Below, piece by piece: positions 11,172 through 21,799 of a DNA stretch of 64,000 bases. This DNA comes from Ceratobasidium sp. AG-K (lineage: Eukaryota; Basidiomycota; Agaricomycetes; Cantharellales; Ceratobasidiaceae). The notes under the pieces are model-generated. The model saw only the letters and a program-made list of their open reading frames with translations. It did no database searches and was not told the origin of the DNA. The DNA is taken from assembly GCA_037039685.1 (NCBI GenBank), contig JAWNGF010000003.1, positions 3,632,571 to 3,696,570 of the forward strand. The letters run 5' to 3'. Made by a program: the position numbers and the translations under genes. Positions within the stretch are counted from its first letter, which is position 1, and the number at the start of each line of letters is the position of its first letter.

Positions 11172-14100
11172 ATGTATCATCGATTCGAGAAGTCGGGCGC
11201 CGTTGAGGAAATCAACGAAGCGATTAAGTGTTGGAGAGCAGCGGTGTTCTCAACTTCAGACTCTGATACCAATAAGGTGGCGATGCTAAATAACCTGGGA
11301 TGTGCATATCTCTGTCGGTTTGAGCGACTTGGGGAAGCGCCAGATCTGAACAAGGCAATCGATTGTGGAGCCCAGGCTGTCTCACTCACTCCCGACGGTC
11401 ACGCAGACAAGCCAGGATACCTCAACAACCTCGGAAACTCATATCTTACTCGGTTTGAGCGACTTGGGGAAGTGCCAGATCTGAACAAGGCAATCGATTG
11501 TGGAGCCCAGGCTGTCTCACTCACTCCCGACGGTCACGCAGACAAGCCAGCATGCCTCAACAACCTCGGAAACTCATATCGAGCTCGGTTTCAGCGACTT
11601 GGGGAAGTGCCAGATCTGAACAAGGCAATCGATTGTGGAGCCCAGGCTGTCTCACTCACTCCCGACGGTCACGCAGACAAGCCAGGTAGACTCAACAACC
11701 TCGGAAACTCATATCTTACTCGGTTTGAGCGACTTGGGGAAGTGCCAGATCTGAACAAGGCAATCGATTGTGGAGCCCAGGCTGTCTCACTCACTCCCGA
11801 CGGTCACGCAGACAAGCCAGGATACCTCAACAACCTCGGAAACTCATATCGAGCTCGGTTTGAGCGACTTAGGGAAGTGCCAGATCTGAACAAGGCAATC
11901 GATTGTGGAGCCCAGGCTGTCTCACTCACTCCCGACGGTCACGCAGACAAGCCAGGATACCTCAACAACCTCGGAAACTCATATCTTACTCGGTTTGAGC
12001 GACTCGGGGAAGTGCCAGATCTAAACAGGGCAATCGATTGTGGAGCCCAGGCTGTCTCACTCACTCCCGATGGTCATTCAGTCAAACCAAGTAGACTCAA
12101 CAACCTCGGAAACTCATATCGAGCTCGGTTTCAGCGACTTGGGGAAGTGCCAGATCTGAACAAGGCAATCGATTGTGGAGCCCAGGCTGTCTCACTCACT
12201 CCCGACGGTCACGCAGACAAGCCAGGATACCTCAACAACCTCGGAAACTCATATCTTACTCGGTTTGAGCGACTCGGGGAAGTGCCAGATCTAAACAGGG
12301 CAATCGATTGTGGAGCCCAGGCTGTCTCACTCACTCCCGACGGTCATTCAGTCAAACCAAGTAGACTCAACAACCTCGGAAACTCATATCGAGCTCGGTT
12401 TCAGCGACTTGGGGAAGTGCCAGATCTGAACAAGGCAATCGATTGTGGAGCCCAGGCTGTCTCACTCACTCCCGACGGTCACGCAGACAAGCCAGCATGC
12501 CTCAACAACCTCGGAAACTCATATCGAGCTCGGTTTCAGCGACTTGGGGAAGTGCCAGATCTGAACAAGGCAATCGATTGTGGAGCCCAGGCTGTCTCAC
12601 TCACTCCCGACGGTCACGCAGACAAGCCAGCATGCCTCAACAACCTCGGAAACTCATATCTTACTCGGTTTGAGCGACTCGGGGAAGTGCCAGATCTAAA
12701 CAGGGCAATCGATTGTGGAGCCCAGGCTGTCTCACTCACTCCCGACGGTCATTCAGTCAAACCAAGTAGACTCAACAACCTCGGAATCTCATATCGAGCT
12801 CGGTTTGAGCGACTTGGGGAAGTGCCAGATCTGAACAAGGCAATCGATTGTGGAGCCCAGGCTGTCTCACTCACTCCCGACGGTCACGCAGACAAGCCAG
12901 GTAGACTCAACAACCTCGGAAACTCATATCTTACTCGGTTTGAGCGACTTGGGGAAGTGCCAGATCTGAACAAGGCAATCGATTGTGGAGCCCAGGCTGT
13001 CTCACTCACTCCCGACGGTCACGCAGACAAGCCAGGATACCTCAACAACCTCGGAATCTCATACGACATCCGATTCTCCCAATCGCGTGTGCTTTCAGAT
13101 CTTGATTCCGCCATAGCAGCGTCTCGCGCCGCCGCACAATCACACGTCGGCCCGCCGTCTTCCAGGCTACAGGCATGCCGCATGTGGGCTCGGTTATCAT
13201 CTCTTCATCCTACATGTTCTCCCTATCCCGCGTATCTCAGAGCTATTGATCTACTCCCAATGGTTGTTTGGATTGGGAACACCACCGGCAGGCGTTACAG
13301 CCTCATCGCAGGGTTGGGCGACTTCATCACAGAATCTGCAGCCTTCGCAATCGGTATCGGTAATCTTGAGCTCGCTCTGGAGTGGCTTGAAGCAGGTCGT
13401 TCGATTGTCTGGGGTCAGGCCGTTCAGCTACGAACAACGCTTGGACTGTTTTCTACCAAGTACCCAGATCTCGCCAAGAGGCTCAAGGACATTGGGTCTC
13501 AGCTTGAGCGTGCAGGGTCACAATTTCCCGCGGCACCGTTCTCCGAGGGCACCGACACAGATCTGAATGCAGAAGCCAGTAACCACATTCAGCTAGCACT
13601 TGAGTGGGACAGGCTCTTGAAACAGGCTCGCACCCTCCCAGGCTTTGAGGACCTTTTGCAGCCTGCCAAGTCGACCGTGCTTCTGAGTGCTGCTAAGTCC
13701 CATCCTATTGCCATCATTAACGTTCACGAGTCCCGCTGTGACGCACTCATCCTTCAGCCCAACGGCAACGTCATTTCCCATGTCCCCTTGGTCGATTTCT
13801 CTGTCGCGACCGCTCTTGTGTCGCGCGATCATTTAGCCTCATTAACCGGGCACCGAGGGTTTGTCAGAGTCAACAAATCAACATCTGTGTCGCTTGAAAG
13901 CGTGCTCAAAGGCCTGTGGTCGGGGGTGGTCAAGCCAATACTGGATTCTCTAGGCTATACAGTGCGTGCATCTAGCACCCCACGTATAACAATTACTCAC
14001 CATGTTGCAGCGCGAGTTTCCCGCAGATCAATTACCAGGCCTTATTTGGTGTACCACTGGCGAGCTATCGTTTCTCCCCCTTCATGCGGCTGGGTGCTAC

Positions 14101-14796
14101 GACCGGTCCCGAGCCAACGTCTTTAATTTTGTGATATCGTCATATACGCCTACGATCAGTGCGTTGCTCGCAAGCCAGTCGGTAACTCGTCATGATAACT
14201 ATGGAATCCTTGCCGTGGGCCAAGAGGATACACCTGGCTTCGATCGCCTACCATGCGTAAAAGATGAGCTTCGAGTCGTTAAGAAGCATTCTCAACCGGG
14301 TTGCTATCTCCAGCTTGAGAATAACGAAGCCACCGTAGTCCAGGTTTTGGAGGCAATGGATCAATTCAGCTGGATTCACCTGGCCTGTCATGGGACCCAG
14401 AACGCCGCCGACCCGACCCAGAGCGCATTTCACCTTCACGACGGCAGCCTCACGCTCGCAACAATTGCCAAGCGTTCGTTCGCAAACAAGGGACTCGCAT
14501 TTCTATCTGCCTGCCAGACCGCTACTGGAGACAGGGAGTTACCCGATGAGGCGGTGCACTTAGCTGCCGGGCTGCTGTTGGCCGGATACCCAAGTGTGAT
14601 TGGGACAATGTGGAGCATTGCCGACGAAGATGGCCCAGAGGTGGCAGAGAGGGTATATGCGGAGTTGCTGAAGGATGGCACAATGAATAGTACAAATTCA
14701 GCCAAGGCACTACACCAGGCGGTGGGGCAGTTACGCGCGAAGGTGGGAGAGAAGGAAATAATGCGCTGGGCGCCTTTCATACATATTGGATCATGA
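11172..14796 (+). CDS. TPR-CHAT protein (caspase-like peptidase with TPR array)
   Basis: This encodes at least 1,191 residues in two exons, with a 49-base intron at 13962-14010. The N-terminal two thirds are TPR-type repeats with a 45-residue period, for example 'LNNLGNSYLTRFERLGEVPD' followed by 'LNKAIDCGAQAVSLTPDGH'. There are 13 full units between 11286 and 13040, then diverged TPR-like helices up to about residue 750. The C-terminus is a CHAT domain, the caspase HetF-associated (separase-like, clan CD) fold. Its catalytic His is in 'IHLACHGTQ' (about residue 1057) and its Cys in 'AFLSACQTATGD' (about residue 1098), so the active site looks intact. CHAT enzymes are cysteine peptidases, often gated by their repeat domain, and a sensing or cell-death role is an inference. 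The true start may lie upstream (see 10545-11073). Confidence 0.9.
11286..13040 (+). repeat. 135-bp tandem repeat array inside TPR-CHAT gene
   Basis: Thirteen consecutive 135-bp units start at 11286, 11421, 11556 and so on in exact register, and a fourteenth, diverging unit begins at 13041. Units 2-13 are almost identical at the DNA level, including synonymous sites. They differ mainly at a few blocks: TATCTTACTCGGTTTGAG versus TATCGAGCTCGGTTTCAG, and CACGCAGACAAGCCA versus CATTCAGTCAAACCA. Those blocks alternate, so parts of the array have a 270-bp higher-order period (units 6-7 and 8-9 are near copies). Confidence 0.95.
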
Positions 14797-14799
14797 TTT

Positions 14800-15760
14800 G
14801 CCTTGCTTGCTTCAGTTCCTCTCAAAATAAGATGTGGTTTTCCGGAAGAGACAAGCTTGCAAGGCGGTAGTTCCATCTACATGGTCCGCTAAACGCTGAA
14901 AGGCTGAATGGCTGACGCAGTCGCCTGACTCAGTCCACGGTTCGGTTTTGATGTCGGGCCATGTTGGAGATTTGCTGTCGAAGAGAAGAGTATTGTAACG
15001 ATTACCTTTGGCTGTTGACTAACGAGCCATACACTATGAGATGATAGACAGGTCTCGACGGCCTACCTTTGACTGTTCACCTAGTCGCTTGTCCCACTAG
15101 AACATACTGATCTCGCGCAAGAAATAAAAATAAAAATAACTTGAAAAACAAGAGGTGCAGTTTTACCCTCGGGTCCCAGACGGCGTGTGAAGCAGAGGTG
15201 ATAGCAGATTGCTGAGATATCTTCGATCCTGTACTAACGAATTTGAGCTACGAAAAGGACCTTGAGTCTTTAATCTTTTTAAACTACATAACCTCGAATC
15301 TTGGCTAGGGGCACCACTGTGGGTCGTAGTGCCACATATAATTGTACAAGTTCGCATTGGGCACCGAATCAGTAAATGTAAGCAGGAATTATAGGAGCGA
15401 ACAATGGCATCTCGACAACTGGCCACATGTACCTATCTACAGGAAGAGGTGACAGCACGCAAAAGTGTAAAGTGGGTTCCCTAGTAAAGTCACTGCATAG
15501 TTCCAACGTAAACCCGAATGCGGTAGGTGCACGCAACTCGGCCTCGTGGCCCAAATGCTTATCACTGCAAGTCGAGGGTGCCTCACTTGCTCACCACTTC
15601 CACGAGTCAAGTACCCACACGACTATATTAAAAGTATGTACTCGTAGCCAAATTTATTTAGCGACAAAGTATTCATGCATACATAGCGCCTATTCGTTGA
15701 TCGAATCCCGGATGCAGCAGATCATTTGGTACATCACTCACACACCTGCTAACCCCGGGG
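14800..15760. other. Intergenic region, no gene recognised
   Basis: This is the space between the TPR-CHAT stop and the small downstream gene. No convincing coding exon, tRNA or repeat was seen. The open reading frame of the next gene extends back to about 15427 but has no credible start before 15712. Confidence 0.45.
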
Positions 15761-15762
15761 CC

Positions 15763-16226
15763 ATGATTGCCACACCGTTTGTCGCTGCACTGATGATGGT
15801 CGTAGTTGGAGGAGGCGCGCTCGATAAAGCCATAGTTGGAATTCCTGGTCAGTATATCTAAAGTCGCGATCGAAATGAAGCTCATAAATCACAGATTCCT
15901 TGGTGCGGTGGTGGAAGGGGAATCTGTCACCACGAAAACAGATTCCAATATTGTCAAACGAGGGATGCCCTACGCGCCCGGGTCGCCAACCTCCCCGTAA
16001 GCCTTCCGAGTTGGAAGTTGCATTCGAAGAACTCGAGATGCACGCGCGGAAGCAACGGCAAATGCACTGGGCGGAATGTGCCGTAGAGAGTCTGTCGATT
16101 AAGCCTCGGGACAAGACTAGTTCCCGCACTAGTCCGCCGGTATCTAGCCCTCGTGTGATTGGCACAAGACGGAGAAGGAGCAGGGGAGGTTCGGGTTCGT
16201 ATGATATGGAAATGCAGAGTTTCTAG
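15763..16226 (+). CDS. Small protein with hydrophobic N-terminus, unknown function
   Basis: It is 138 residues long if started at 15763, which has GCC before the ATG. An in-frame ATG at 15712 would give 155. Two exons are joined across a 47-base intron (15848-15894), and the frame closes exactly. The N-terminus 'FVAALMMVVVGGGALDKAIV' is a glycine-containing hydrophobic helix. It is followed by a basic, Trp-containing segment ('LVRWWKGNLSPRK'), an acidic-basic helix around 'ELEVAFEELEMHARKQRQ', and a Ser/Arg-rich tail with 'GTRRRRSRGGSGSYDMEM'. This suggests a short membrane-anchored or membrane-inserting protein with a cytosolic tail. It lies about 970 bases downstream of the TPR-CHAT gene on the same strand. 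No family is named with confidence. Confidence 0.55.
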
Positions 16227-16527
16227 GGCTGGAGCCAACGAGGCGAGCTGGGCTTGCGAAGTCTTCTTAAAATTGAATCTCACTTCAATATGATATCCAT
16301 CGTGTACAACTATCAGCATGTAAACCACCTCTTCATGTACTCACACGACTCATTTTTGGATTATGGTACCATTAGATCCCATGCTTTCGAGGCTCAAAAT
16401 TATTAATCCAAATTTGCGAAAGAATTCAAGCCTATTCGTATAAACATATGTCCAACTTTCAATAAAGGCAAAGCGTGGTGGACATCACAGCTAAGGCAGA
16501 CAACCCAATATCAAATAACCGTTACCT

Positions 16528-16533
16528 CACGTG
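16528..16533. promoter_or_regulatory. CACGTG palindrome upstream of PQ-loop gene
   Basis: A perfect CACGTG (E-box, bHLH target) lies 81 bases before the start codon at 16614 in the context CCTCACGTGACTC. Factor binding is inferred only from the motif. Confidence 0.3.
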
Positions 16534-16613
16534 ACTCGGAAGCTGAACGAGACCTCGGTTCGGCGCTTCACACTCTAATCCTACCTCGACGTCGGAGAGG
16601 TCGAACACTCACT

Positions 16614-17921
16614 ATGGATAACTTTACGGGATGCAAGCCGGTAAGTTGAGTGGCCCTGAGATATACAGTGCATTACATCTAATTACTTGCTTTGGACATA
16701 GCACCACGACTCGTTTACACTCATCCTGTCCTCATGTCTCATAGTTGGCTTGATTGGGTCGTACGTGCCTCAGGTACGTTTAGATCGAGACTACCCACGA
16801 GCCACGCTAAACCCTCGTGAAGCACTACCTCATCATCAAGAACAAAACGTCCGAAGGCCTGAGCCCGTGGTACTTGCTCCTCGGAAGCACCTCTGCGGCC
16901 GCTGGATTCATCAACGTGTAAGTCAACCGTACGACAAAGGCCCACACTCACAAAGGAACAGATTGACCCTCCAGTGGGGAATTATTCGCTGCTGCAAACG
17001 ACTGGTGAGCCACCACACTGACCATGCGACTCGGACTTACGTATTCCGCAGGCTGCAGGCGACTGTATCGAATCTGTTCTCGGCATCATCCAAGTCTTCT
17101 TCCAATGGTTCATGTTTTCTGGAATGTGAGTTGTTCGGTCCCCGCAAGGCATGTACTAATTCTTTCTAGCTTTGTTCTCTATATACTCTACTTTCCGCCG
17201 CATTACAAGTACGTCACTGTCAAGCCCGAGCCTCACCCCGATCACCGAGCCGATTGTTATTGCGAGACGTGCTTGCTCGCTCGCAAGGGGGAGTACAAAG
17301 AGTCGACAAGCGAGTGGAAGTTGAGCGTCGTCTTGGCGTGCGTGGTTGTTGTGCACTTGTAAGTGGCTATATCCATTTTGGACACGTACTCACTAGCCAC
17401 AGCCTCGTCTCGCTGTTTACGACATTTGCCATCGTCCTCAACGATGACCGAGAGCTCGGGGATATCGAGTCTCCCCCAAACAAGCGCATGGCGCTCTGGG
17501 CGACCTTCCTCGGACTCACTTCGACCGCGCTATGCGTAATCCAATACACACCCCAACTCTACCGAACCGGCCACGCCAAGACGGTGGGATCCCTCAGTAT
17601 CCCGATGATGTGCATCCAGACTCCCGGCGCGGTCCTGATGGTTATGAGCATCGCACTGAGGTAAGCCCGATTCAAACTGCCGACGAATTAGACTCATACT
17701 CGTACAGGGAAGGAACCGACTGGACGTCCTGGGCCCCGTTTGCGATGGCCGGGTTCATGCAGGGTCTGTTGTTGATCATGTGCTTGTGCTGGAAACGACG
17801 CCAATGGCGCCTCAAGATTGACAATTATGGACGACCGTTGCCCGGGACCGAGGACCGGACGCCTAGTAGGGATCAGCCCAATGGGACGAATGAGCGCACG
17901 CCGTTGTTGGGTTCGTCGTAG
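16614..17921 (+). CDS. PQ-loop repeat membrane transporter
   Basis: It encodes 323 residues in eight exons (16614-16640, 16702-16773, 16823-16917, 16962-17004, 17052-17125, 17170-17358, 17403-17660, 17708-17921), and the summed frame closes exactly. Both family signatures are present: 'LIGSYVPQ' at about residue 30 and 'CVIQYTPQLYRTGHAKT' in exon 7, each at the end of a membrane helix. Seven helices are expected, with a hydrophilic, Cys-containing loop 'DCYCETCLLARKGEY' in the middle. PQ-loop proteins of fungi include vacuolar and lysosomal basic amino-acid exporters (Ypq/PQLC2) and cystinosin. The two-PQ layout fits that group, but the substrate cannot be read from sequence. The tail ends with 'NERTPLLGSS', a dileucine-like sorting signal seen in vacuolar proteins. 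Confidence 0.88.
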
Positions 17922-17924
17922 GGT

Positions 17925-18925
17925 CGTTATTGCTGTATAGGGGCCGCTCCGAAGATAATCCTGATCTCTATCTCTCCTAATGTCCCACTCTAATTTATTT
18001 ATTGTCCAGAGGTTAAGTGAGGTCAGATGTCCGTTATTGCAAGTGGCACAATAATAGACTGCTCATCCTCCTAGACACGATGAGAGTATAAAGCTTATGA
18101 CAAGTCCCCGTGAAGAGTTTCGAATGATATCTCGCGGATCGCCGTGCCTCGAGGCGAGACGGACTCGCATCAGAGTTTAGTGACGTGGAGAACGATTCCA
18201 CAGCCCTCGAATGGAGTCTGGAATATCGCTTCCTAAAATACCCTAGAATTGTCGCTTGAAATAGGCCTGGAATTGTTGACGAAAAGGTCTAGAATTATTA
18301 CACATTTTGTCACCGCTTTAGCCGCGCTCGACGCCCACGAGGTCGGTTATCCCAAGGCCCCGAGGGTGCTTTGATCAAGTCTAGTTTGGACCGCTCCTGC
18401 GCCACTGCCGCACCGACGCAATACACGACTCCACTCGTCCACTCCGTTCAGCCTCCAACGTGCGCAACTGGGCTCCAACGCCCTCTCCAACATGACCCCC
18501 GTCGATCCCACGTAATGCCGAAAAGCCGAACCGTCACCGAACAACCCATCATCCCTCCAACACGCGCAGACCTCGAGGCAATTCGGGGCTTTTTACGTGA
18601 AAGAAACGTCAGGTGTAAATTCGTGAATTGATGTGATGGTACAACTACAATCGAATGAGTGGAGAAATAAACACGAGCATAATGAAAGATATATATCATA
18701 AAGTCATAGGCGCTGTCATAAGATCCGCTAGGGGTCGTGGCTCCAGGTCGTGAATAACATCAAATAAAAGTTGAACCAGGTGAACAAACAAATAGGGGGA
18801 CCAATGAAGATGAATAAGACCAGATATGGACAAGTGAACAAATAGAATTAAATGTCGTGAAGCGCACTGCGCGGATGTAAATGCGGGCCGAGGGCGGGGG
18901 GGCGGGATCGGACGAAGCACAGCAT
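17925..18925. other. Intergenic region between PQ-loop and coiled-coil genes
   Basis: It contains the short degenerate repeats at 18218-18305. A weak plus-strand open stretch at 18371-18631 ends with 'TRADLEAIRGFLRERN' but has no recognisable family. Convergent transcription from both flanks ends in this region. Confidence 0.4.
18218..18305 (+). repeat. Degenerate ~24-bp tandem repeats
   Basis: Four imperfect copies of a motif beginning CTRGAATTRT start at 18218, 18243, 18267 and 18289 and are separated by A-rich ends. Copy lengths are 25, 24 and 22 bases before the last, partial copy. Confidence 0.65.
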
Positions 18926-18928
18926 CGA

Positions 18929-20321
18929 TCACTGGGCCTCTTTCCGGGCTTCTTTGAGGAGTTCACTCAAGCACTGGGCGACGACGTTTACGCCATAGCG
19001 GACCTTTTCTCGCTCGCTCGGCTCGACGCTGTTGATCCACTTGTCTTCCCACTGATCAGGGCGCCTACGTCGAGTTAGCATATATTGTAGTTCAAAGACT
19101 AGTGGCTTACCACAACGACAATGCGCTCTTGAGACGTTCTTTGGACGACCGATGCGGCGAATGGTTAGGCGAGAGGAGGAACTTCTTGATGCGGTTGGGT
19201 GTCAAGGACCGCGGCGAGTCGGGCTGGAACCCTACGGGCCAGGGGACATTGTGGAACGTCAGGGGTGTGGTGGGAGCCGAGGGAATAGGGGCCTGTAAGC
19301 CGGCCCAGCGACACTCATAGGCAGTCCAGGCAGCGGCGGTGCGCATGCGCTCGTCGGATGCCATGACGCTCCTCGCACGTTCTCGTTCACGGTCTCTGTC
19401 GCGGTCGTGGTTCCTGTCCTTTTCGCGTTCGCGTTCTCGGTCCCGGGGTTCTCGCTCTCGGGGGTCTCGTTCGCGGGGTTCGCGTTCCCTGGGGTCTCGG
19501 CTGCGTTCGCGGTGGGCTCGTGCAGCGGTCGACTCTGTTTCAGCTGGGTGGTAGTGTCGGTGGGGAGCGGCGGCGGCGGTGGCAGGGCGGGCGGCGGAGG
19601 TGACAGGTCGGCTGGAGGGGACGGCGGCAGAGGGTCTTCGTTCGCGGACAAACTCGCGTGCAACGGGGGCTGGAGGGGGAGCAGGAGGTTGGGCAGGGGC
19701 AGGGGTTGGGGCCGCCGACGTCCGGCGTTCACGTACAAAGTGGTTGGAGGTCACGGGGGGAGGGGCGACTGACTTGGTCGACTGGCGGCGCTCTCGTGGT
19801 GTGCGCGTCACCTCTTCGGCGGGAAGTTCAGCCTCGTGGGCGACTACACTCGGGCGTCGACGAGAAGGAGAGGACGAAGCGGCGAGACGGCGACGACACT
19901 CGATGCCCATGGACGACACCCGGTCGATGCGTTCCTGGATACTCGACTCTTCCGCCCGCCAAATCTGGTCCGCATAGTCCCACGCCGTCTTGGTATGTCG
20001 GTCTCCCCTTGGCGTATTCGCCCTCGAGTGCGCAATCCGCTGCAACTCGCGCTGGAACACACTCTTTTCGTGCGCAAGCCTCGCCCCGACTGCTTCAATC
20101 GAGCTCAACATCCGCGCTTCGTCCTTGGCGATTTGGTGAAGGAGGGCGTCCAGGTGTGAGCGGGGGGAAATCTGGATACGGTCTCGCAACTGGGCGAGTC
20201 GTTGGCCGAGTGCAACGACGAGGGCCTCTTCGTGTTCAATTTCGGATTCTTCGCGGTGCAGGGCGGACCAGGTCCGTGCGACCGCGTCGTGTTGTTGTCG
20301 GGCCCAGAGGTTGTAGTCCAT
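18929..20321 (-). CDS. Coiled-coil, RS-like charged protein with conserved C-terminal motif
   Basis: It has 448 residues. Exon 1 is 20321-19111 and exon 2 is 19064-18929, with a 46-base intron and an exactly closing frame. Residues 1-130 are helical and charged ('ESEIEHEEALVVALGQRLAQ'). Residues about 165-290 are Pro/Ala/Ser-rich linker. Residues about 290-345 are an Arg/Glu/Asp repeat ('RDPREREPRERDPRER'). The end, after 'LKSALSLW', reads 'RPDQWEDKWINSVEPSEREK'. It resembles the short module 'WHPDKF...V...E...V..G...V...LN' that I know from many uncharacterised Agaricomycete proteins. The open frame extends 57 codons further upstream, but the ATG at 20321 ('MDYNLWARQQHD') is the better start. 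Function is unknown, and nuclear localisation is only suggested by the RS-like region. Confidence 0.8.
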
Positions 20322-20329
20322 CTTAGGAG

Positions 20330-20700
20330 GGGAGGGGGGGGTGCAAGGTTCGACGCCCGATACGCTCGTATAAAAGTGTGGAGACTCGAGACGTGGGACA
20401 AATTGATGGCTTCTGAAAAGCACCTCGCGGCCTGGGGCAGCTGCGTCCTTACCACCAGGACTCGGATGGGGGTTCGGATCGTGCACCACCAAGGGCTCGA
20501 CACGTTTTTGGATTCCTGGTCGCTAGTTGAAGCGTCTACAGTGCGTAGACAAGATCCGGCACTGCCTAGCTACCTAGAGGCAAAAGAGGGGGGAATACAT
20601 CATATGCCAGCTCGGATGAAATCTAGACACGAGGCTGCAACGAGGCCAACCACGTGACTTACCGGATGCACTCGGTCCCTTGCGCCGAATTCAGCTGGTT
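20330..20700. other. Upstream region of the coiled-coil gene
   Basis: This is the likely 5' untranslated region and promoter of the minus-strand gene. No TATA-like element or other distinct site was identified with confidence. Confidence 0.35.
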
Positions 20701-20759
20701 GGCAATCGAGTCCATCGAGTGTCGGTGTCGCCTCGGTCCATGGCGGCCATGTCCAGACG

Positions 20760-20822
20760 ATTACGCGGGCTCTAGAATGAGCTTACGCAGGCTCTGGACA
20801 TGGGGTCACGCAGACTCGAAGC
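20760..20822 (+). repeat. Three ~23-bp imperfect tandem repeats
   Basis: Copies of TTACGCRGGCTCT..A start near 20760, 20783 and 20806. The third is diverged to TCACGCAGACTC. Confidence 0.6.
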
Positions 20823-21112
20823 GTGTTGGATTTCATTTCACGGTCCCGTGTTGGCTCCACTTTTGACTTTTTTGTCATTTCCGTTCATCGGCTGCCCCAC
20901 CATCGAGCCCCACAATTTATCATTTCGCCTACCACCGTCATACGAACAAGCCGAATTGATCGACTGACAAGGATCGAAATTCGCAAAACTGTGCGAATAA
21001 TTCAAGAAACGTCCAGAAAACAACCCAAGAATCCGCTCGCCGAATGTAATCAACTGCCCGGAAGCCTTCGCATCTCGGACCGTACTGGCACGCAGTTATG
21101 AGCATGTCTTTA

Positions 21113-21260
21113 TCCGAGCCTCCATCCGGCCTCGTTCAATATCCATCCGGCCTCGTTTAGGTTTACTATCCGGACAAGTATTCCGCCTCGTTTAGGACTA
21201 TCCGCCTCGTTCAACATCGCCTCCGATCCTCGTTCCCTGAGCCTCGTTATCCCCGTTCCT
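21113..21260 (+). repeat. Cluster of CCGCCTCGTTYA repeats
   Basis: At least four copies of a core (TCC)GGCCTCGTT(T/C)A occur at about 21125, 21146, 21182 and 21201. More degenerate copies (CCTCGTTCC, CCTCGTTATC) run to about 21260. Spacing is irregular (19-36 bases). Confidence 0.65.
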
Positions 21261-21521
21261 TGACACCTCCCCGCTCGTCGTCATACCTCCCTGGATCTAC
21301 GGATACCTTCCGGTCCATGCTTGAACATCACACGCGATTAGGAACAACGCCAGGTTATGAACAATGTCCTGCGACTGCGAGCTGTGCAGGGATGGGCATG
21401 AAACGTGTTTAATTGCTGGAACAAGTAGACGCCACGGTGAGGTGGATAGACGCCACTGTTTTAGGTCAAACTGATATTCGTGAACAGGCCAGCGTGCAAG
21501 GCTATGCGGGTTTCTTTGACC

Positions 21522-21581
21522 GTGAAATAGCTTTGCGCAACATTCGATACTGTGAAATGCCTCTACGCAACACTCGACGCT
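21522..21581 (+). repeat. 30-bp tandem duplication, diverged
   Basis: Two adjacent 30-base copies begin GTGAAATAG and GTGAAATGC and share TACGCAACAYTCGAYRCT-like ends. Confidence 0.6.
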
Positions 21582-21678
21582 ATTACTAGTCGTTGAAATC
21601 GCTTGATTCTTCAAACCCTCTGACAACAACCCCATTCGACTTCTAGTACTTGCCCGATAAACATCATCCGAGCCTAAT

Positions 21679-21797
21679 CCCCACTCGGTCAAAGTCCTGG
21701 TCCCGACTTGGTTAGACATGCCCCGGCTAGGTTAAACATCCTGGCCCCCACTCGGTCAATCATCCCTGGGAAAACACCCCAGCTGGGTTCAATGTGG
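21679..21797 (+). repeat. Five ~24-bp degenerate repeats
   Basis: The copies carry CCACTCGGTCAA, CGACTTGGTTAGACATG, CGGCTAGGTTAAACATCC, CCACTCGGTCAATCATCC and CAGCTGGGTTCAATG. They start near 21681, 21704, 21724, 21748 and 21778. The consensus is close to CCRSTYGGTTAAACATCC. Confidence 0.65.
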
Positions 21798-21799
21798 AG

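Noticed and set aside
15427..15762. Upstream extension of the small hydrophobic-protein frame
   Set aside because: The frame is open, but the peptide is unlike the conserved-looking part and no good start context exists before 15712.
18371..18631. 86-codon plus-strand frame
   Set aside because: No family, no second exon, and it sits between convergent genes. The ending 'ADLEAIRGFLRERN' alone is not enough.
19259..19977. Several long frames opposite and out of phase with the RS-like gene
   Set aside because: They are shadows created by the GC-rich Arg/Pro codons of the real minus-strand gene.
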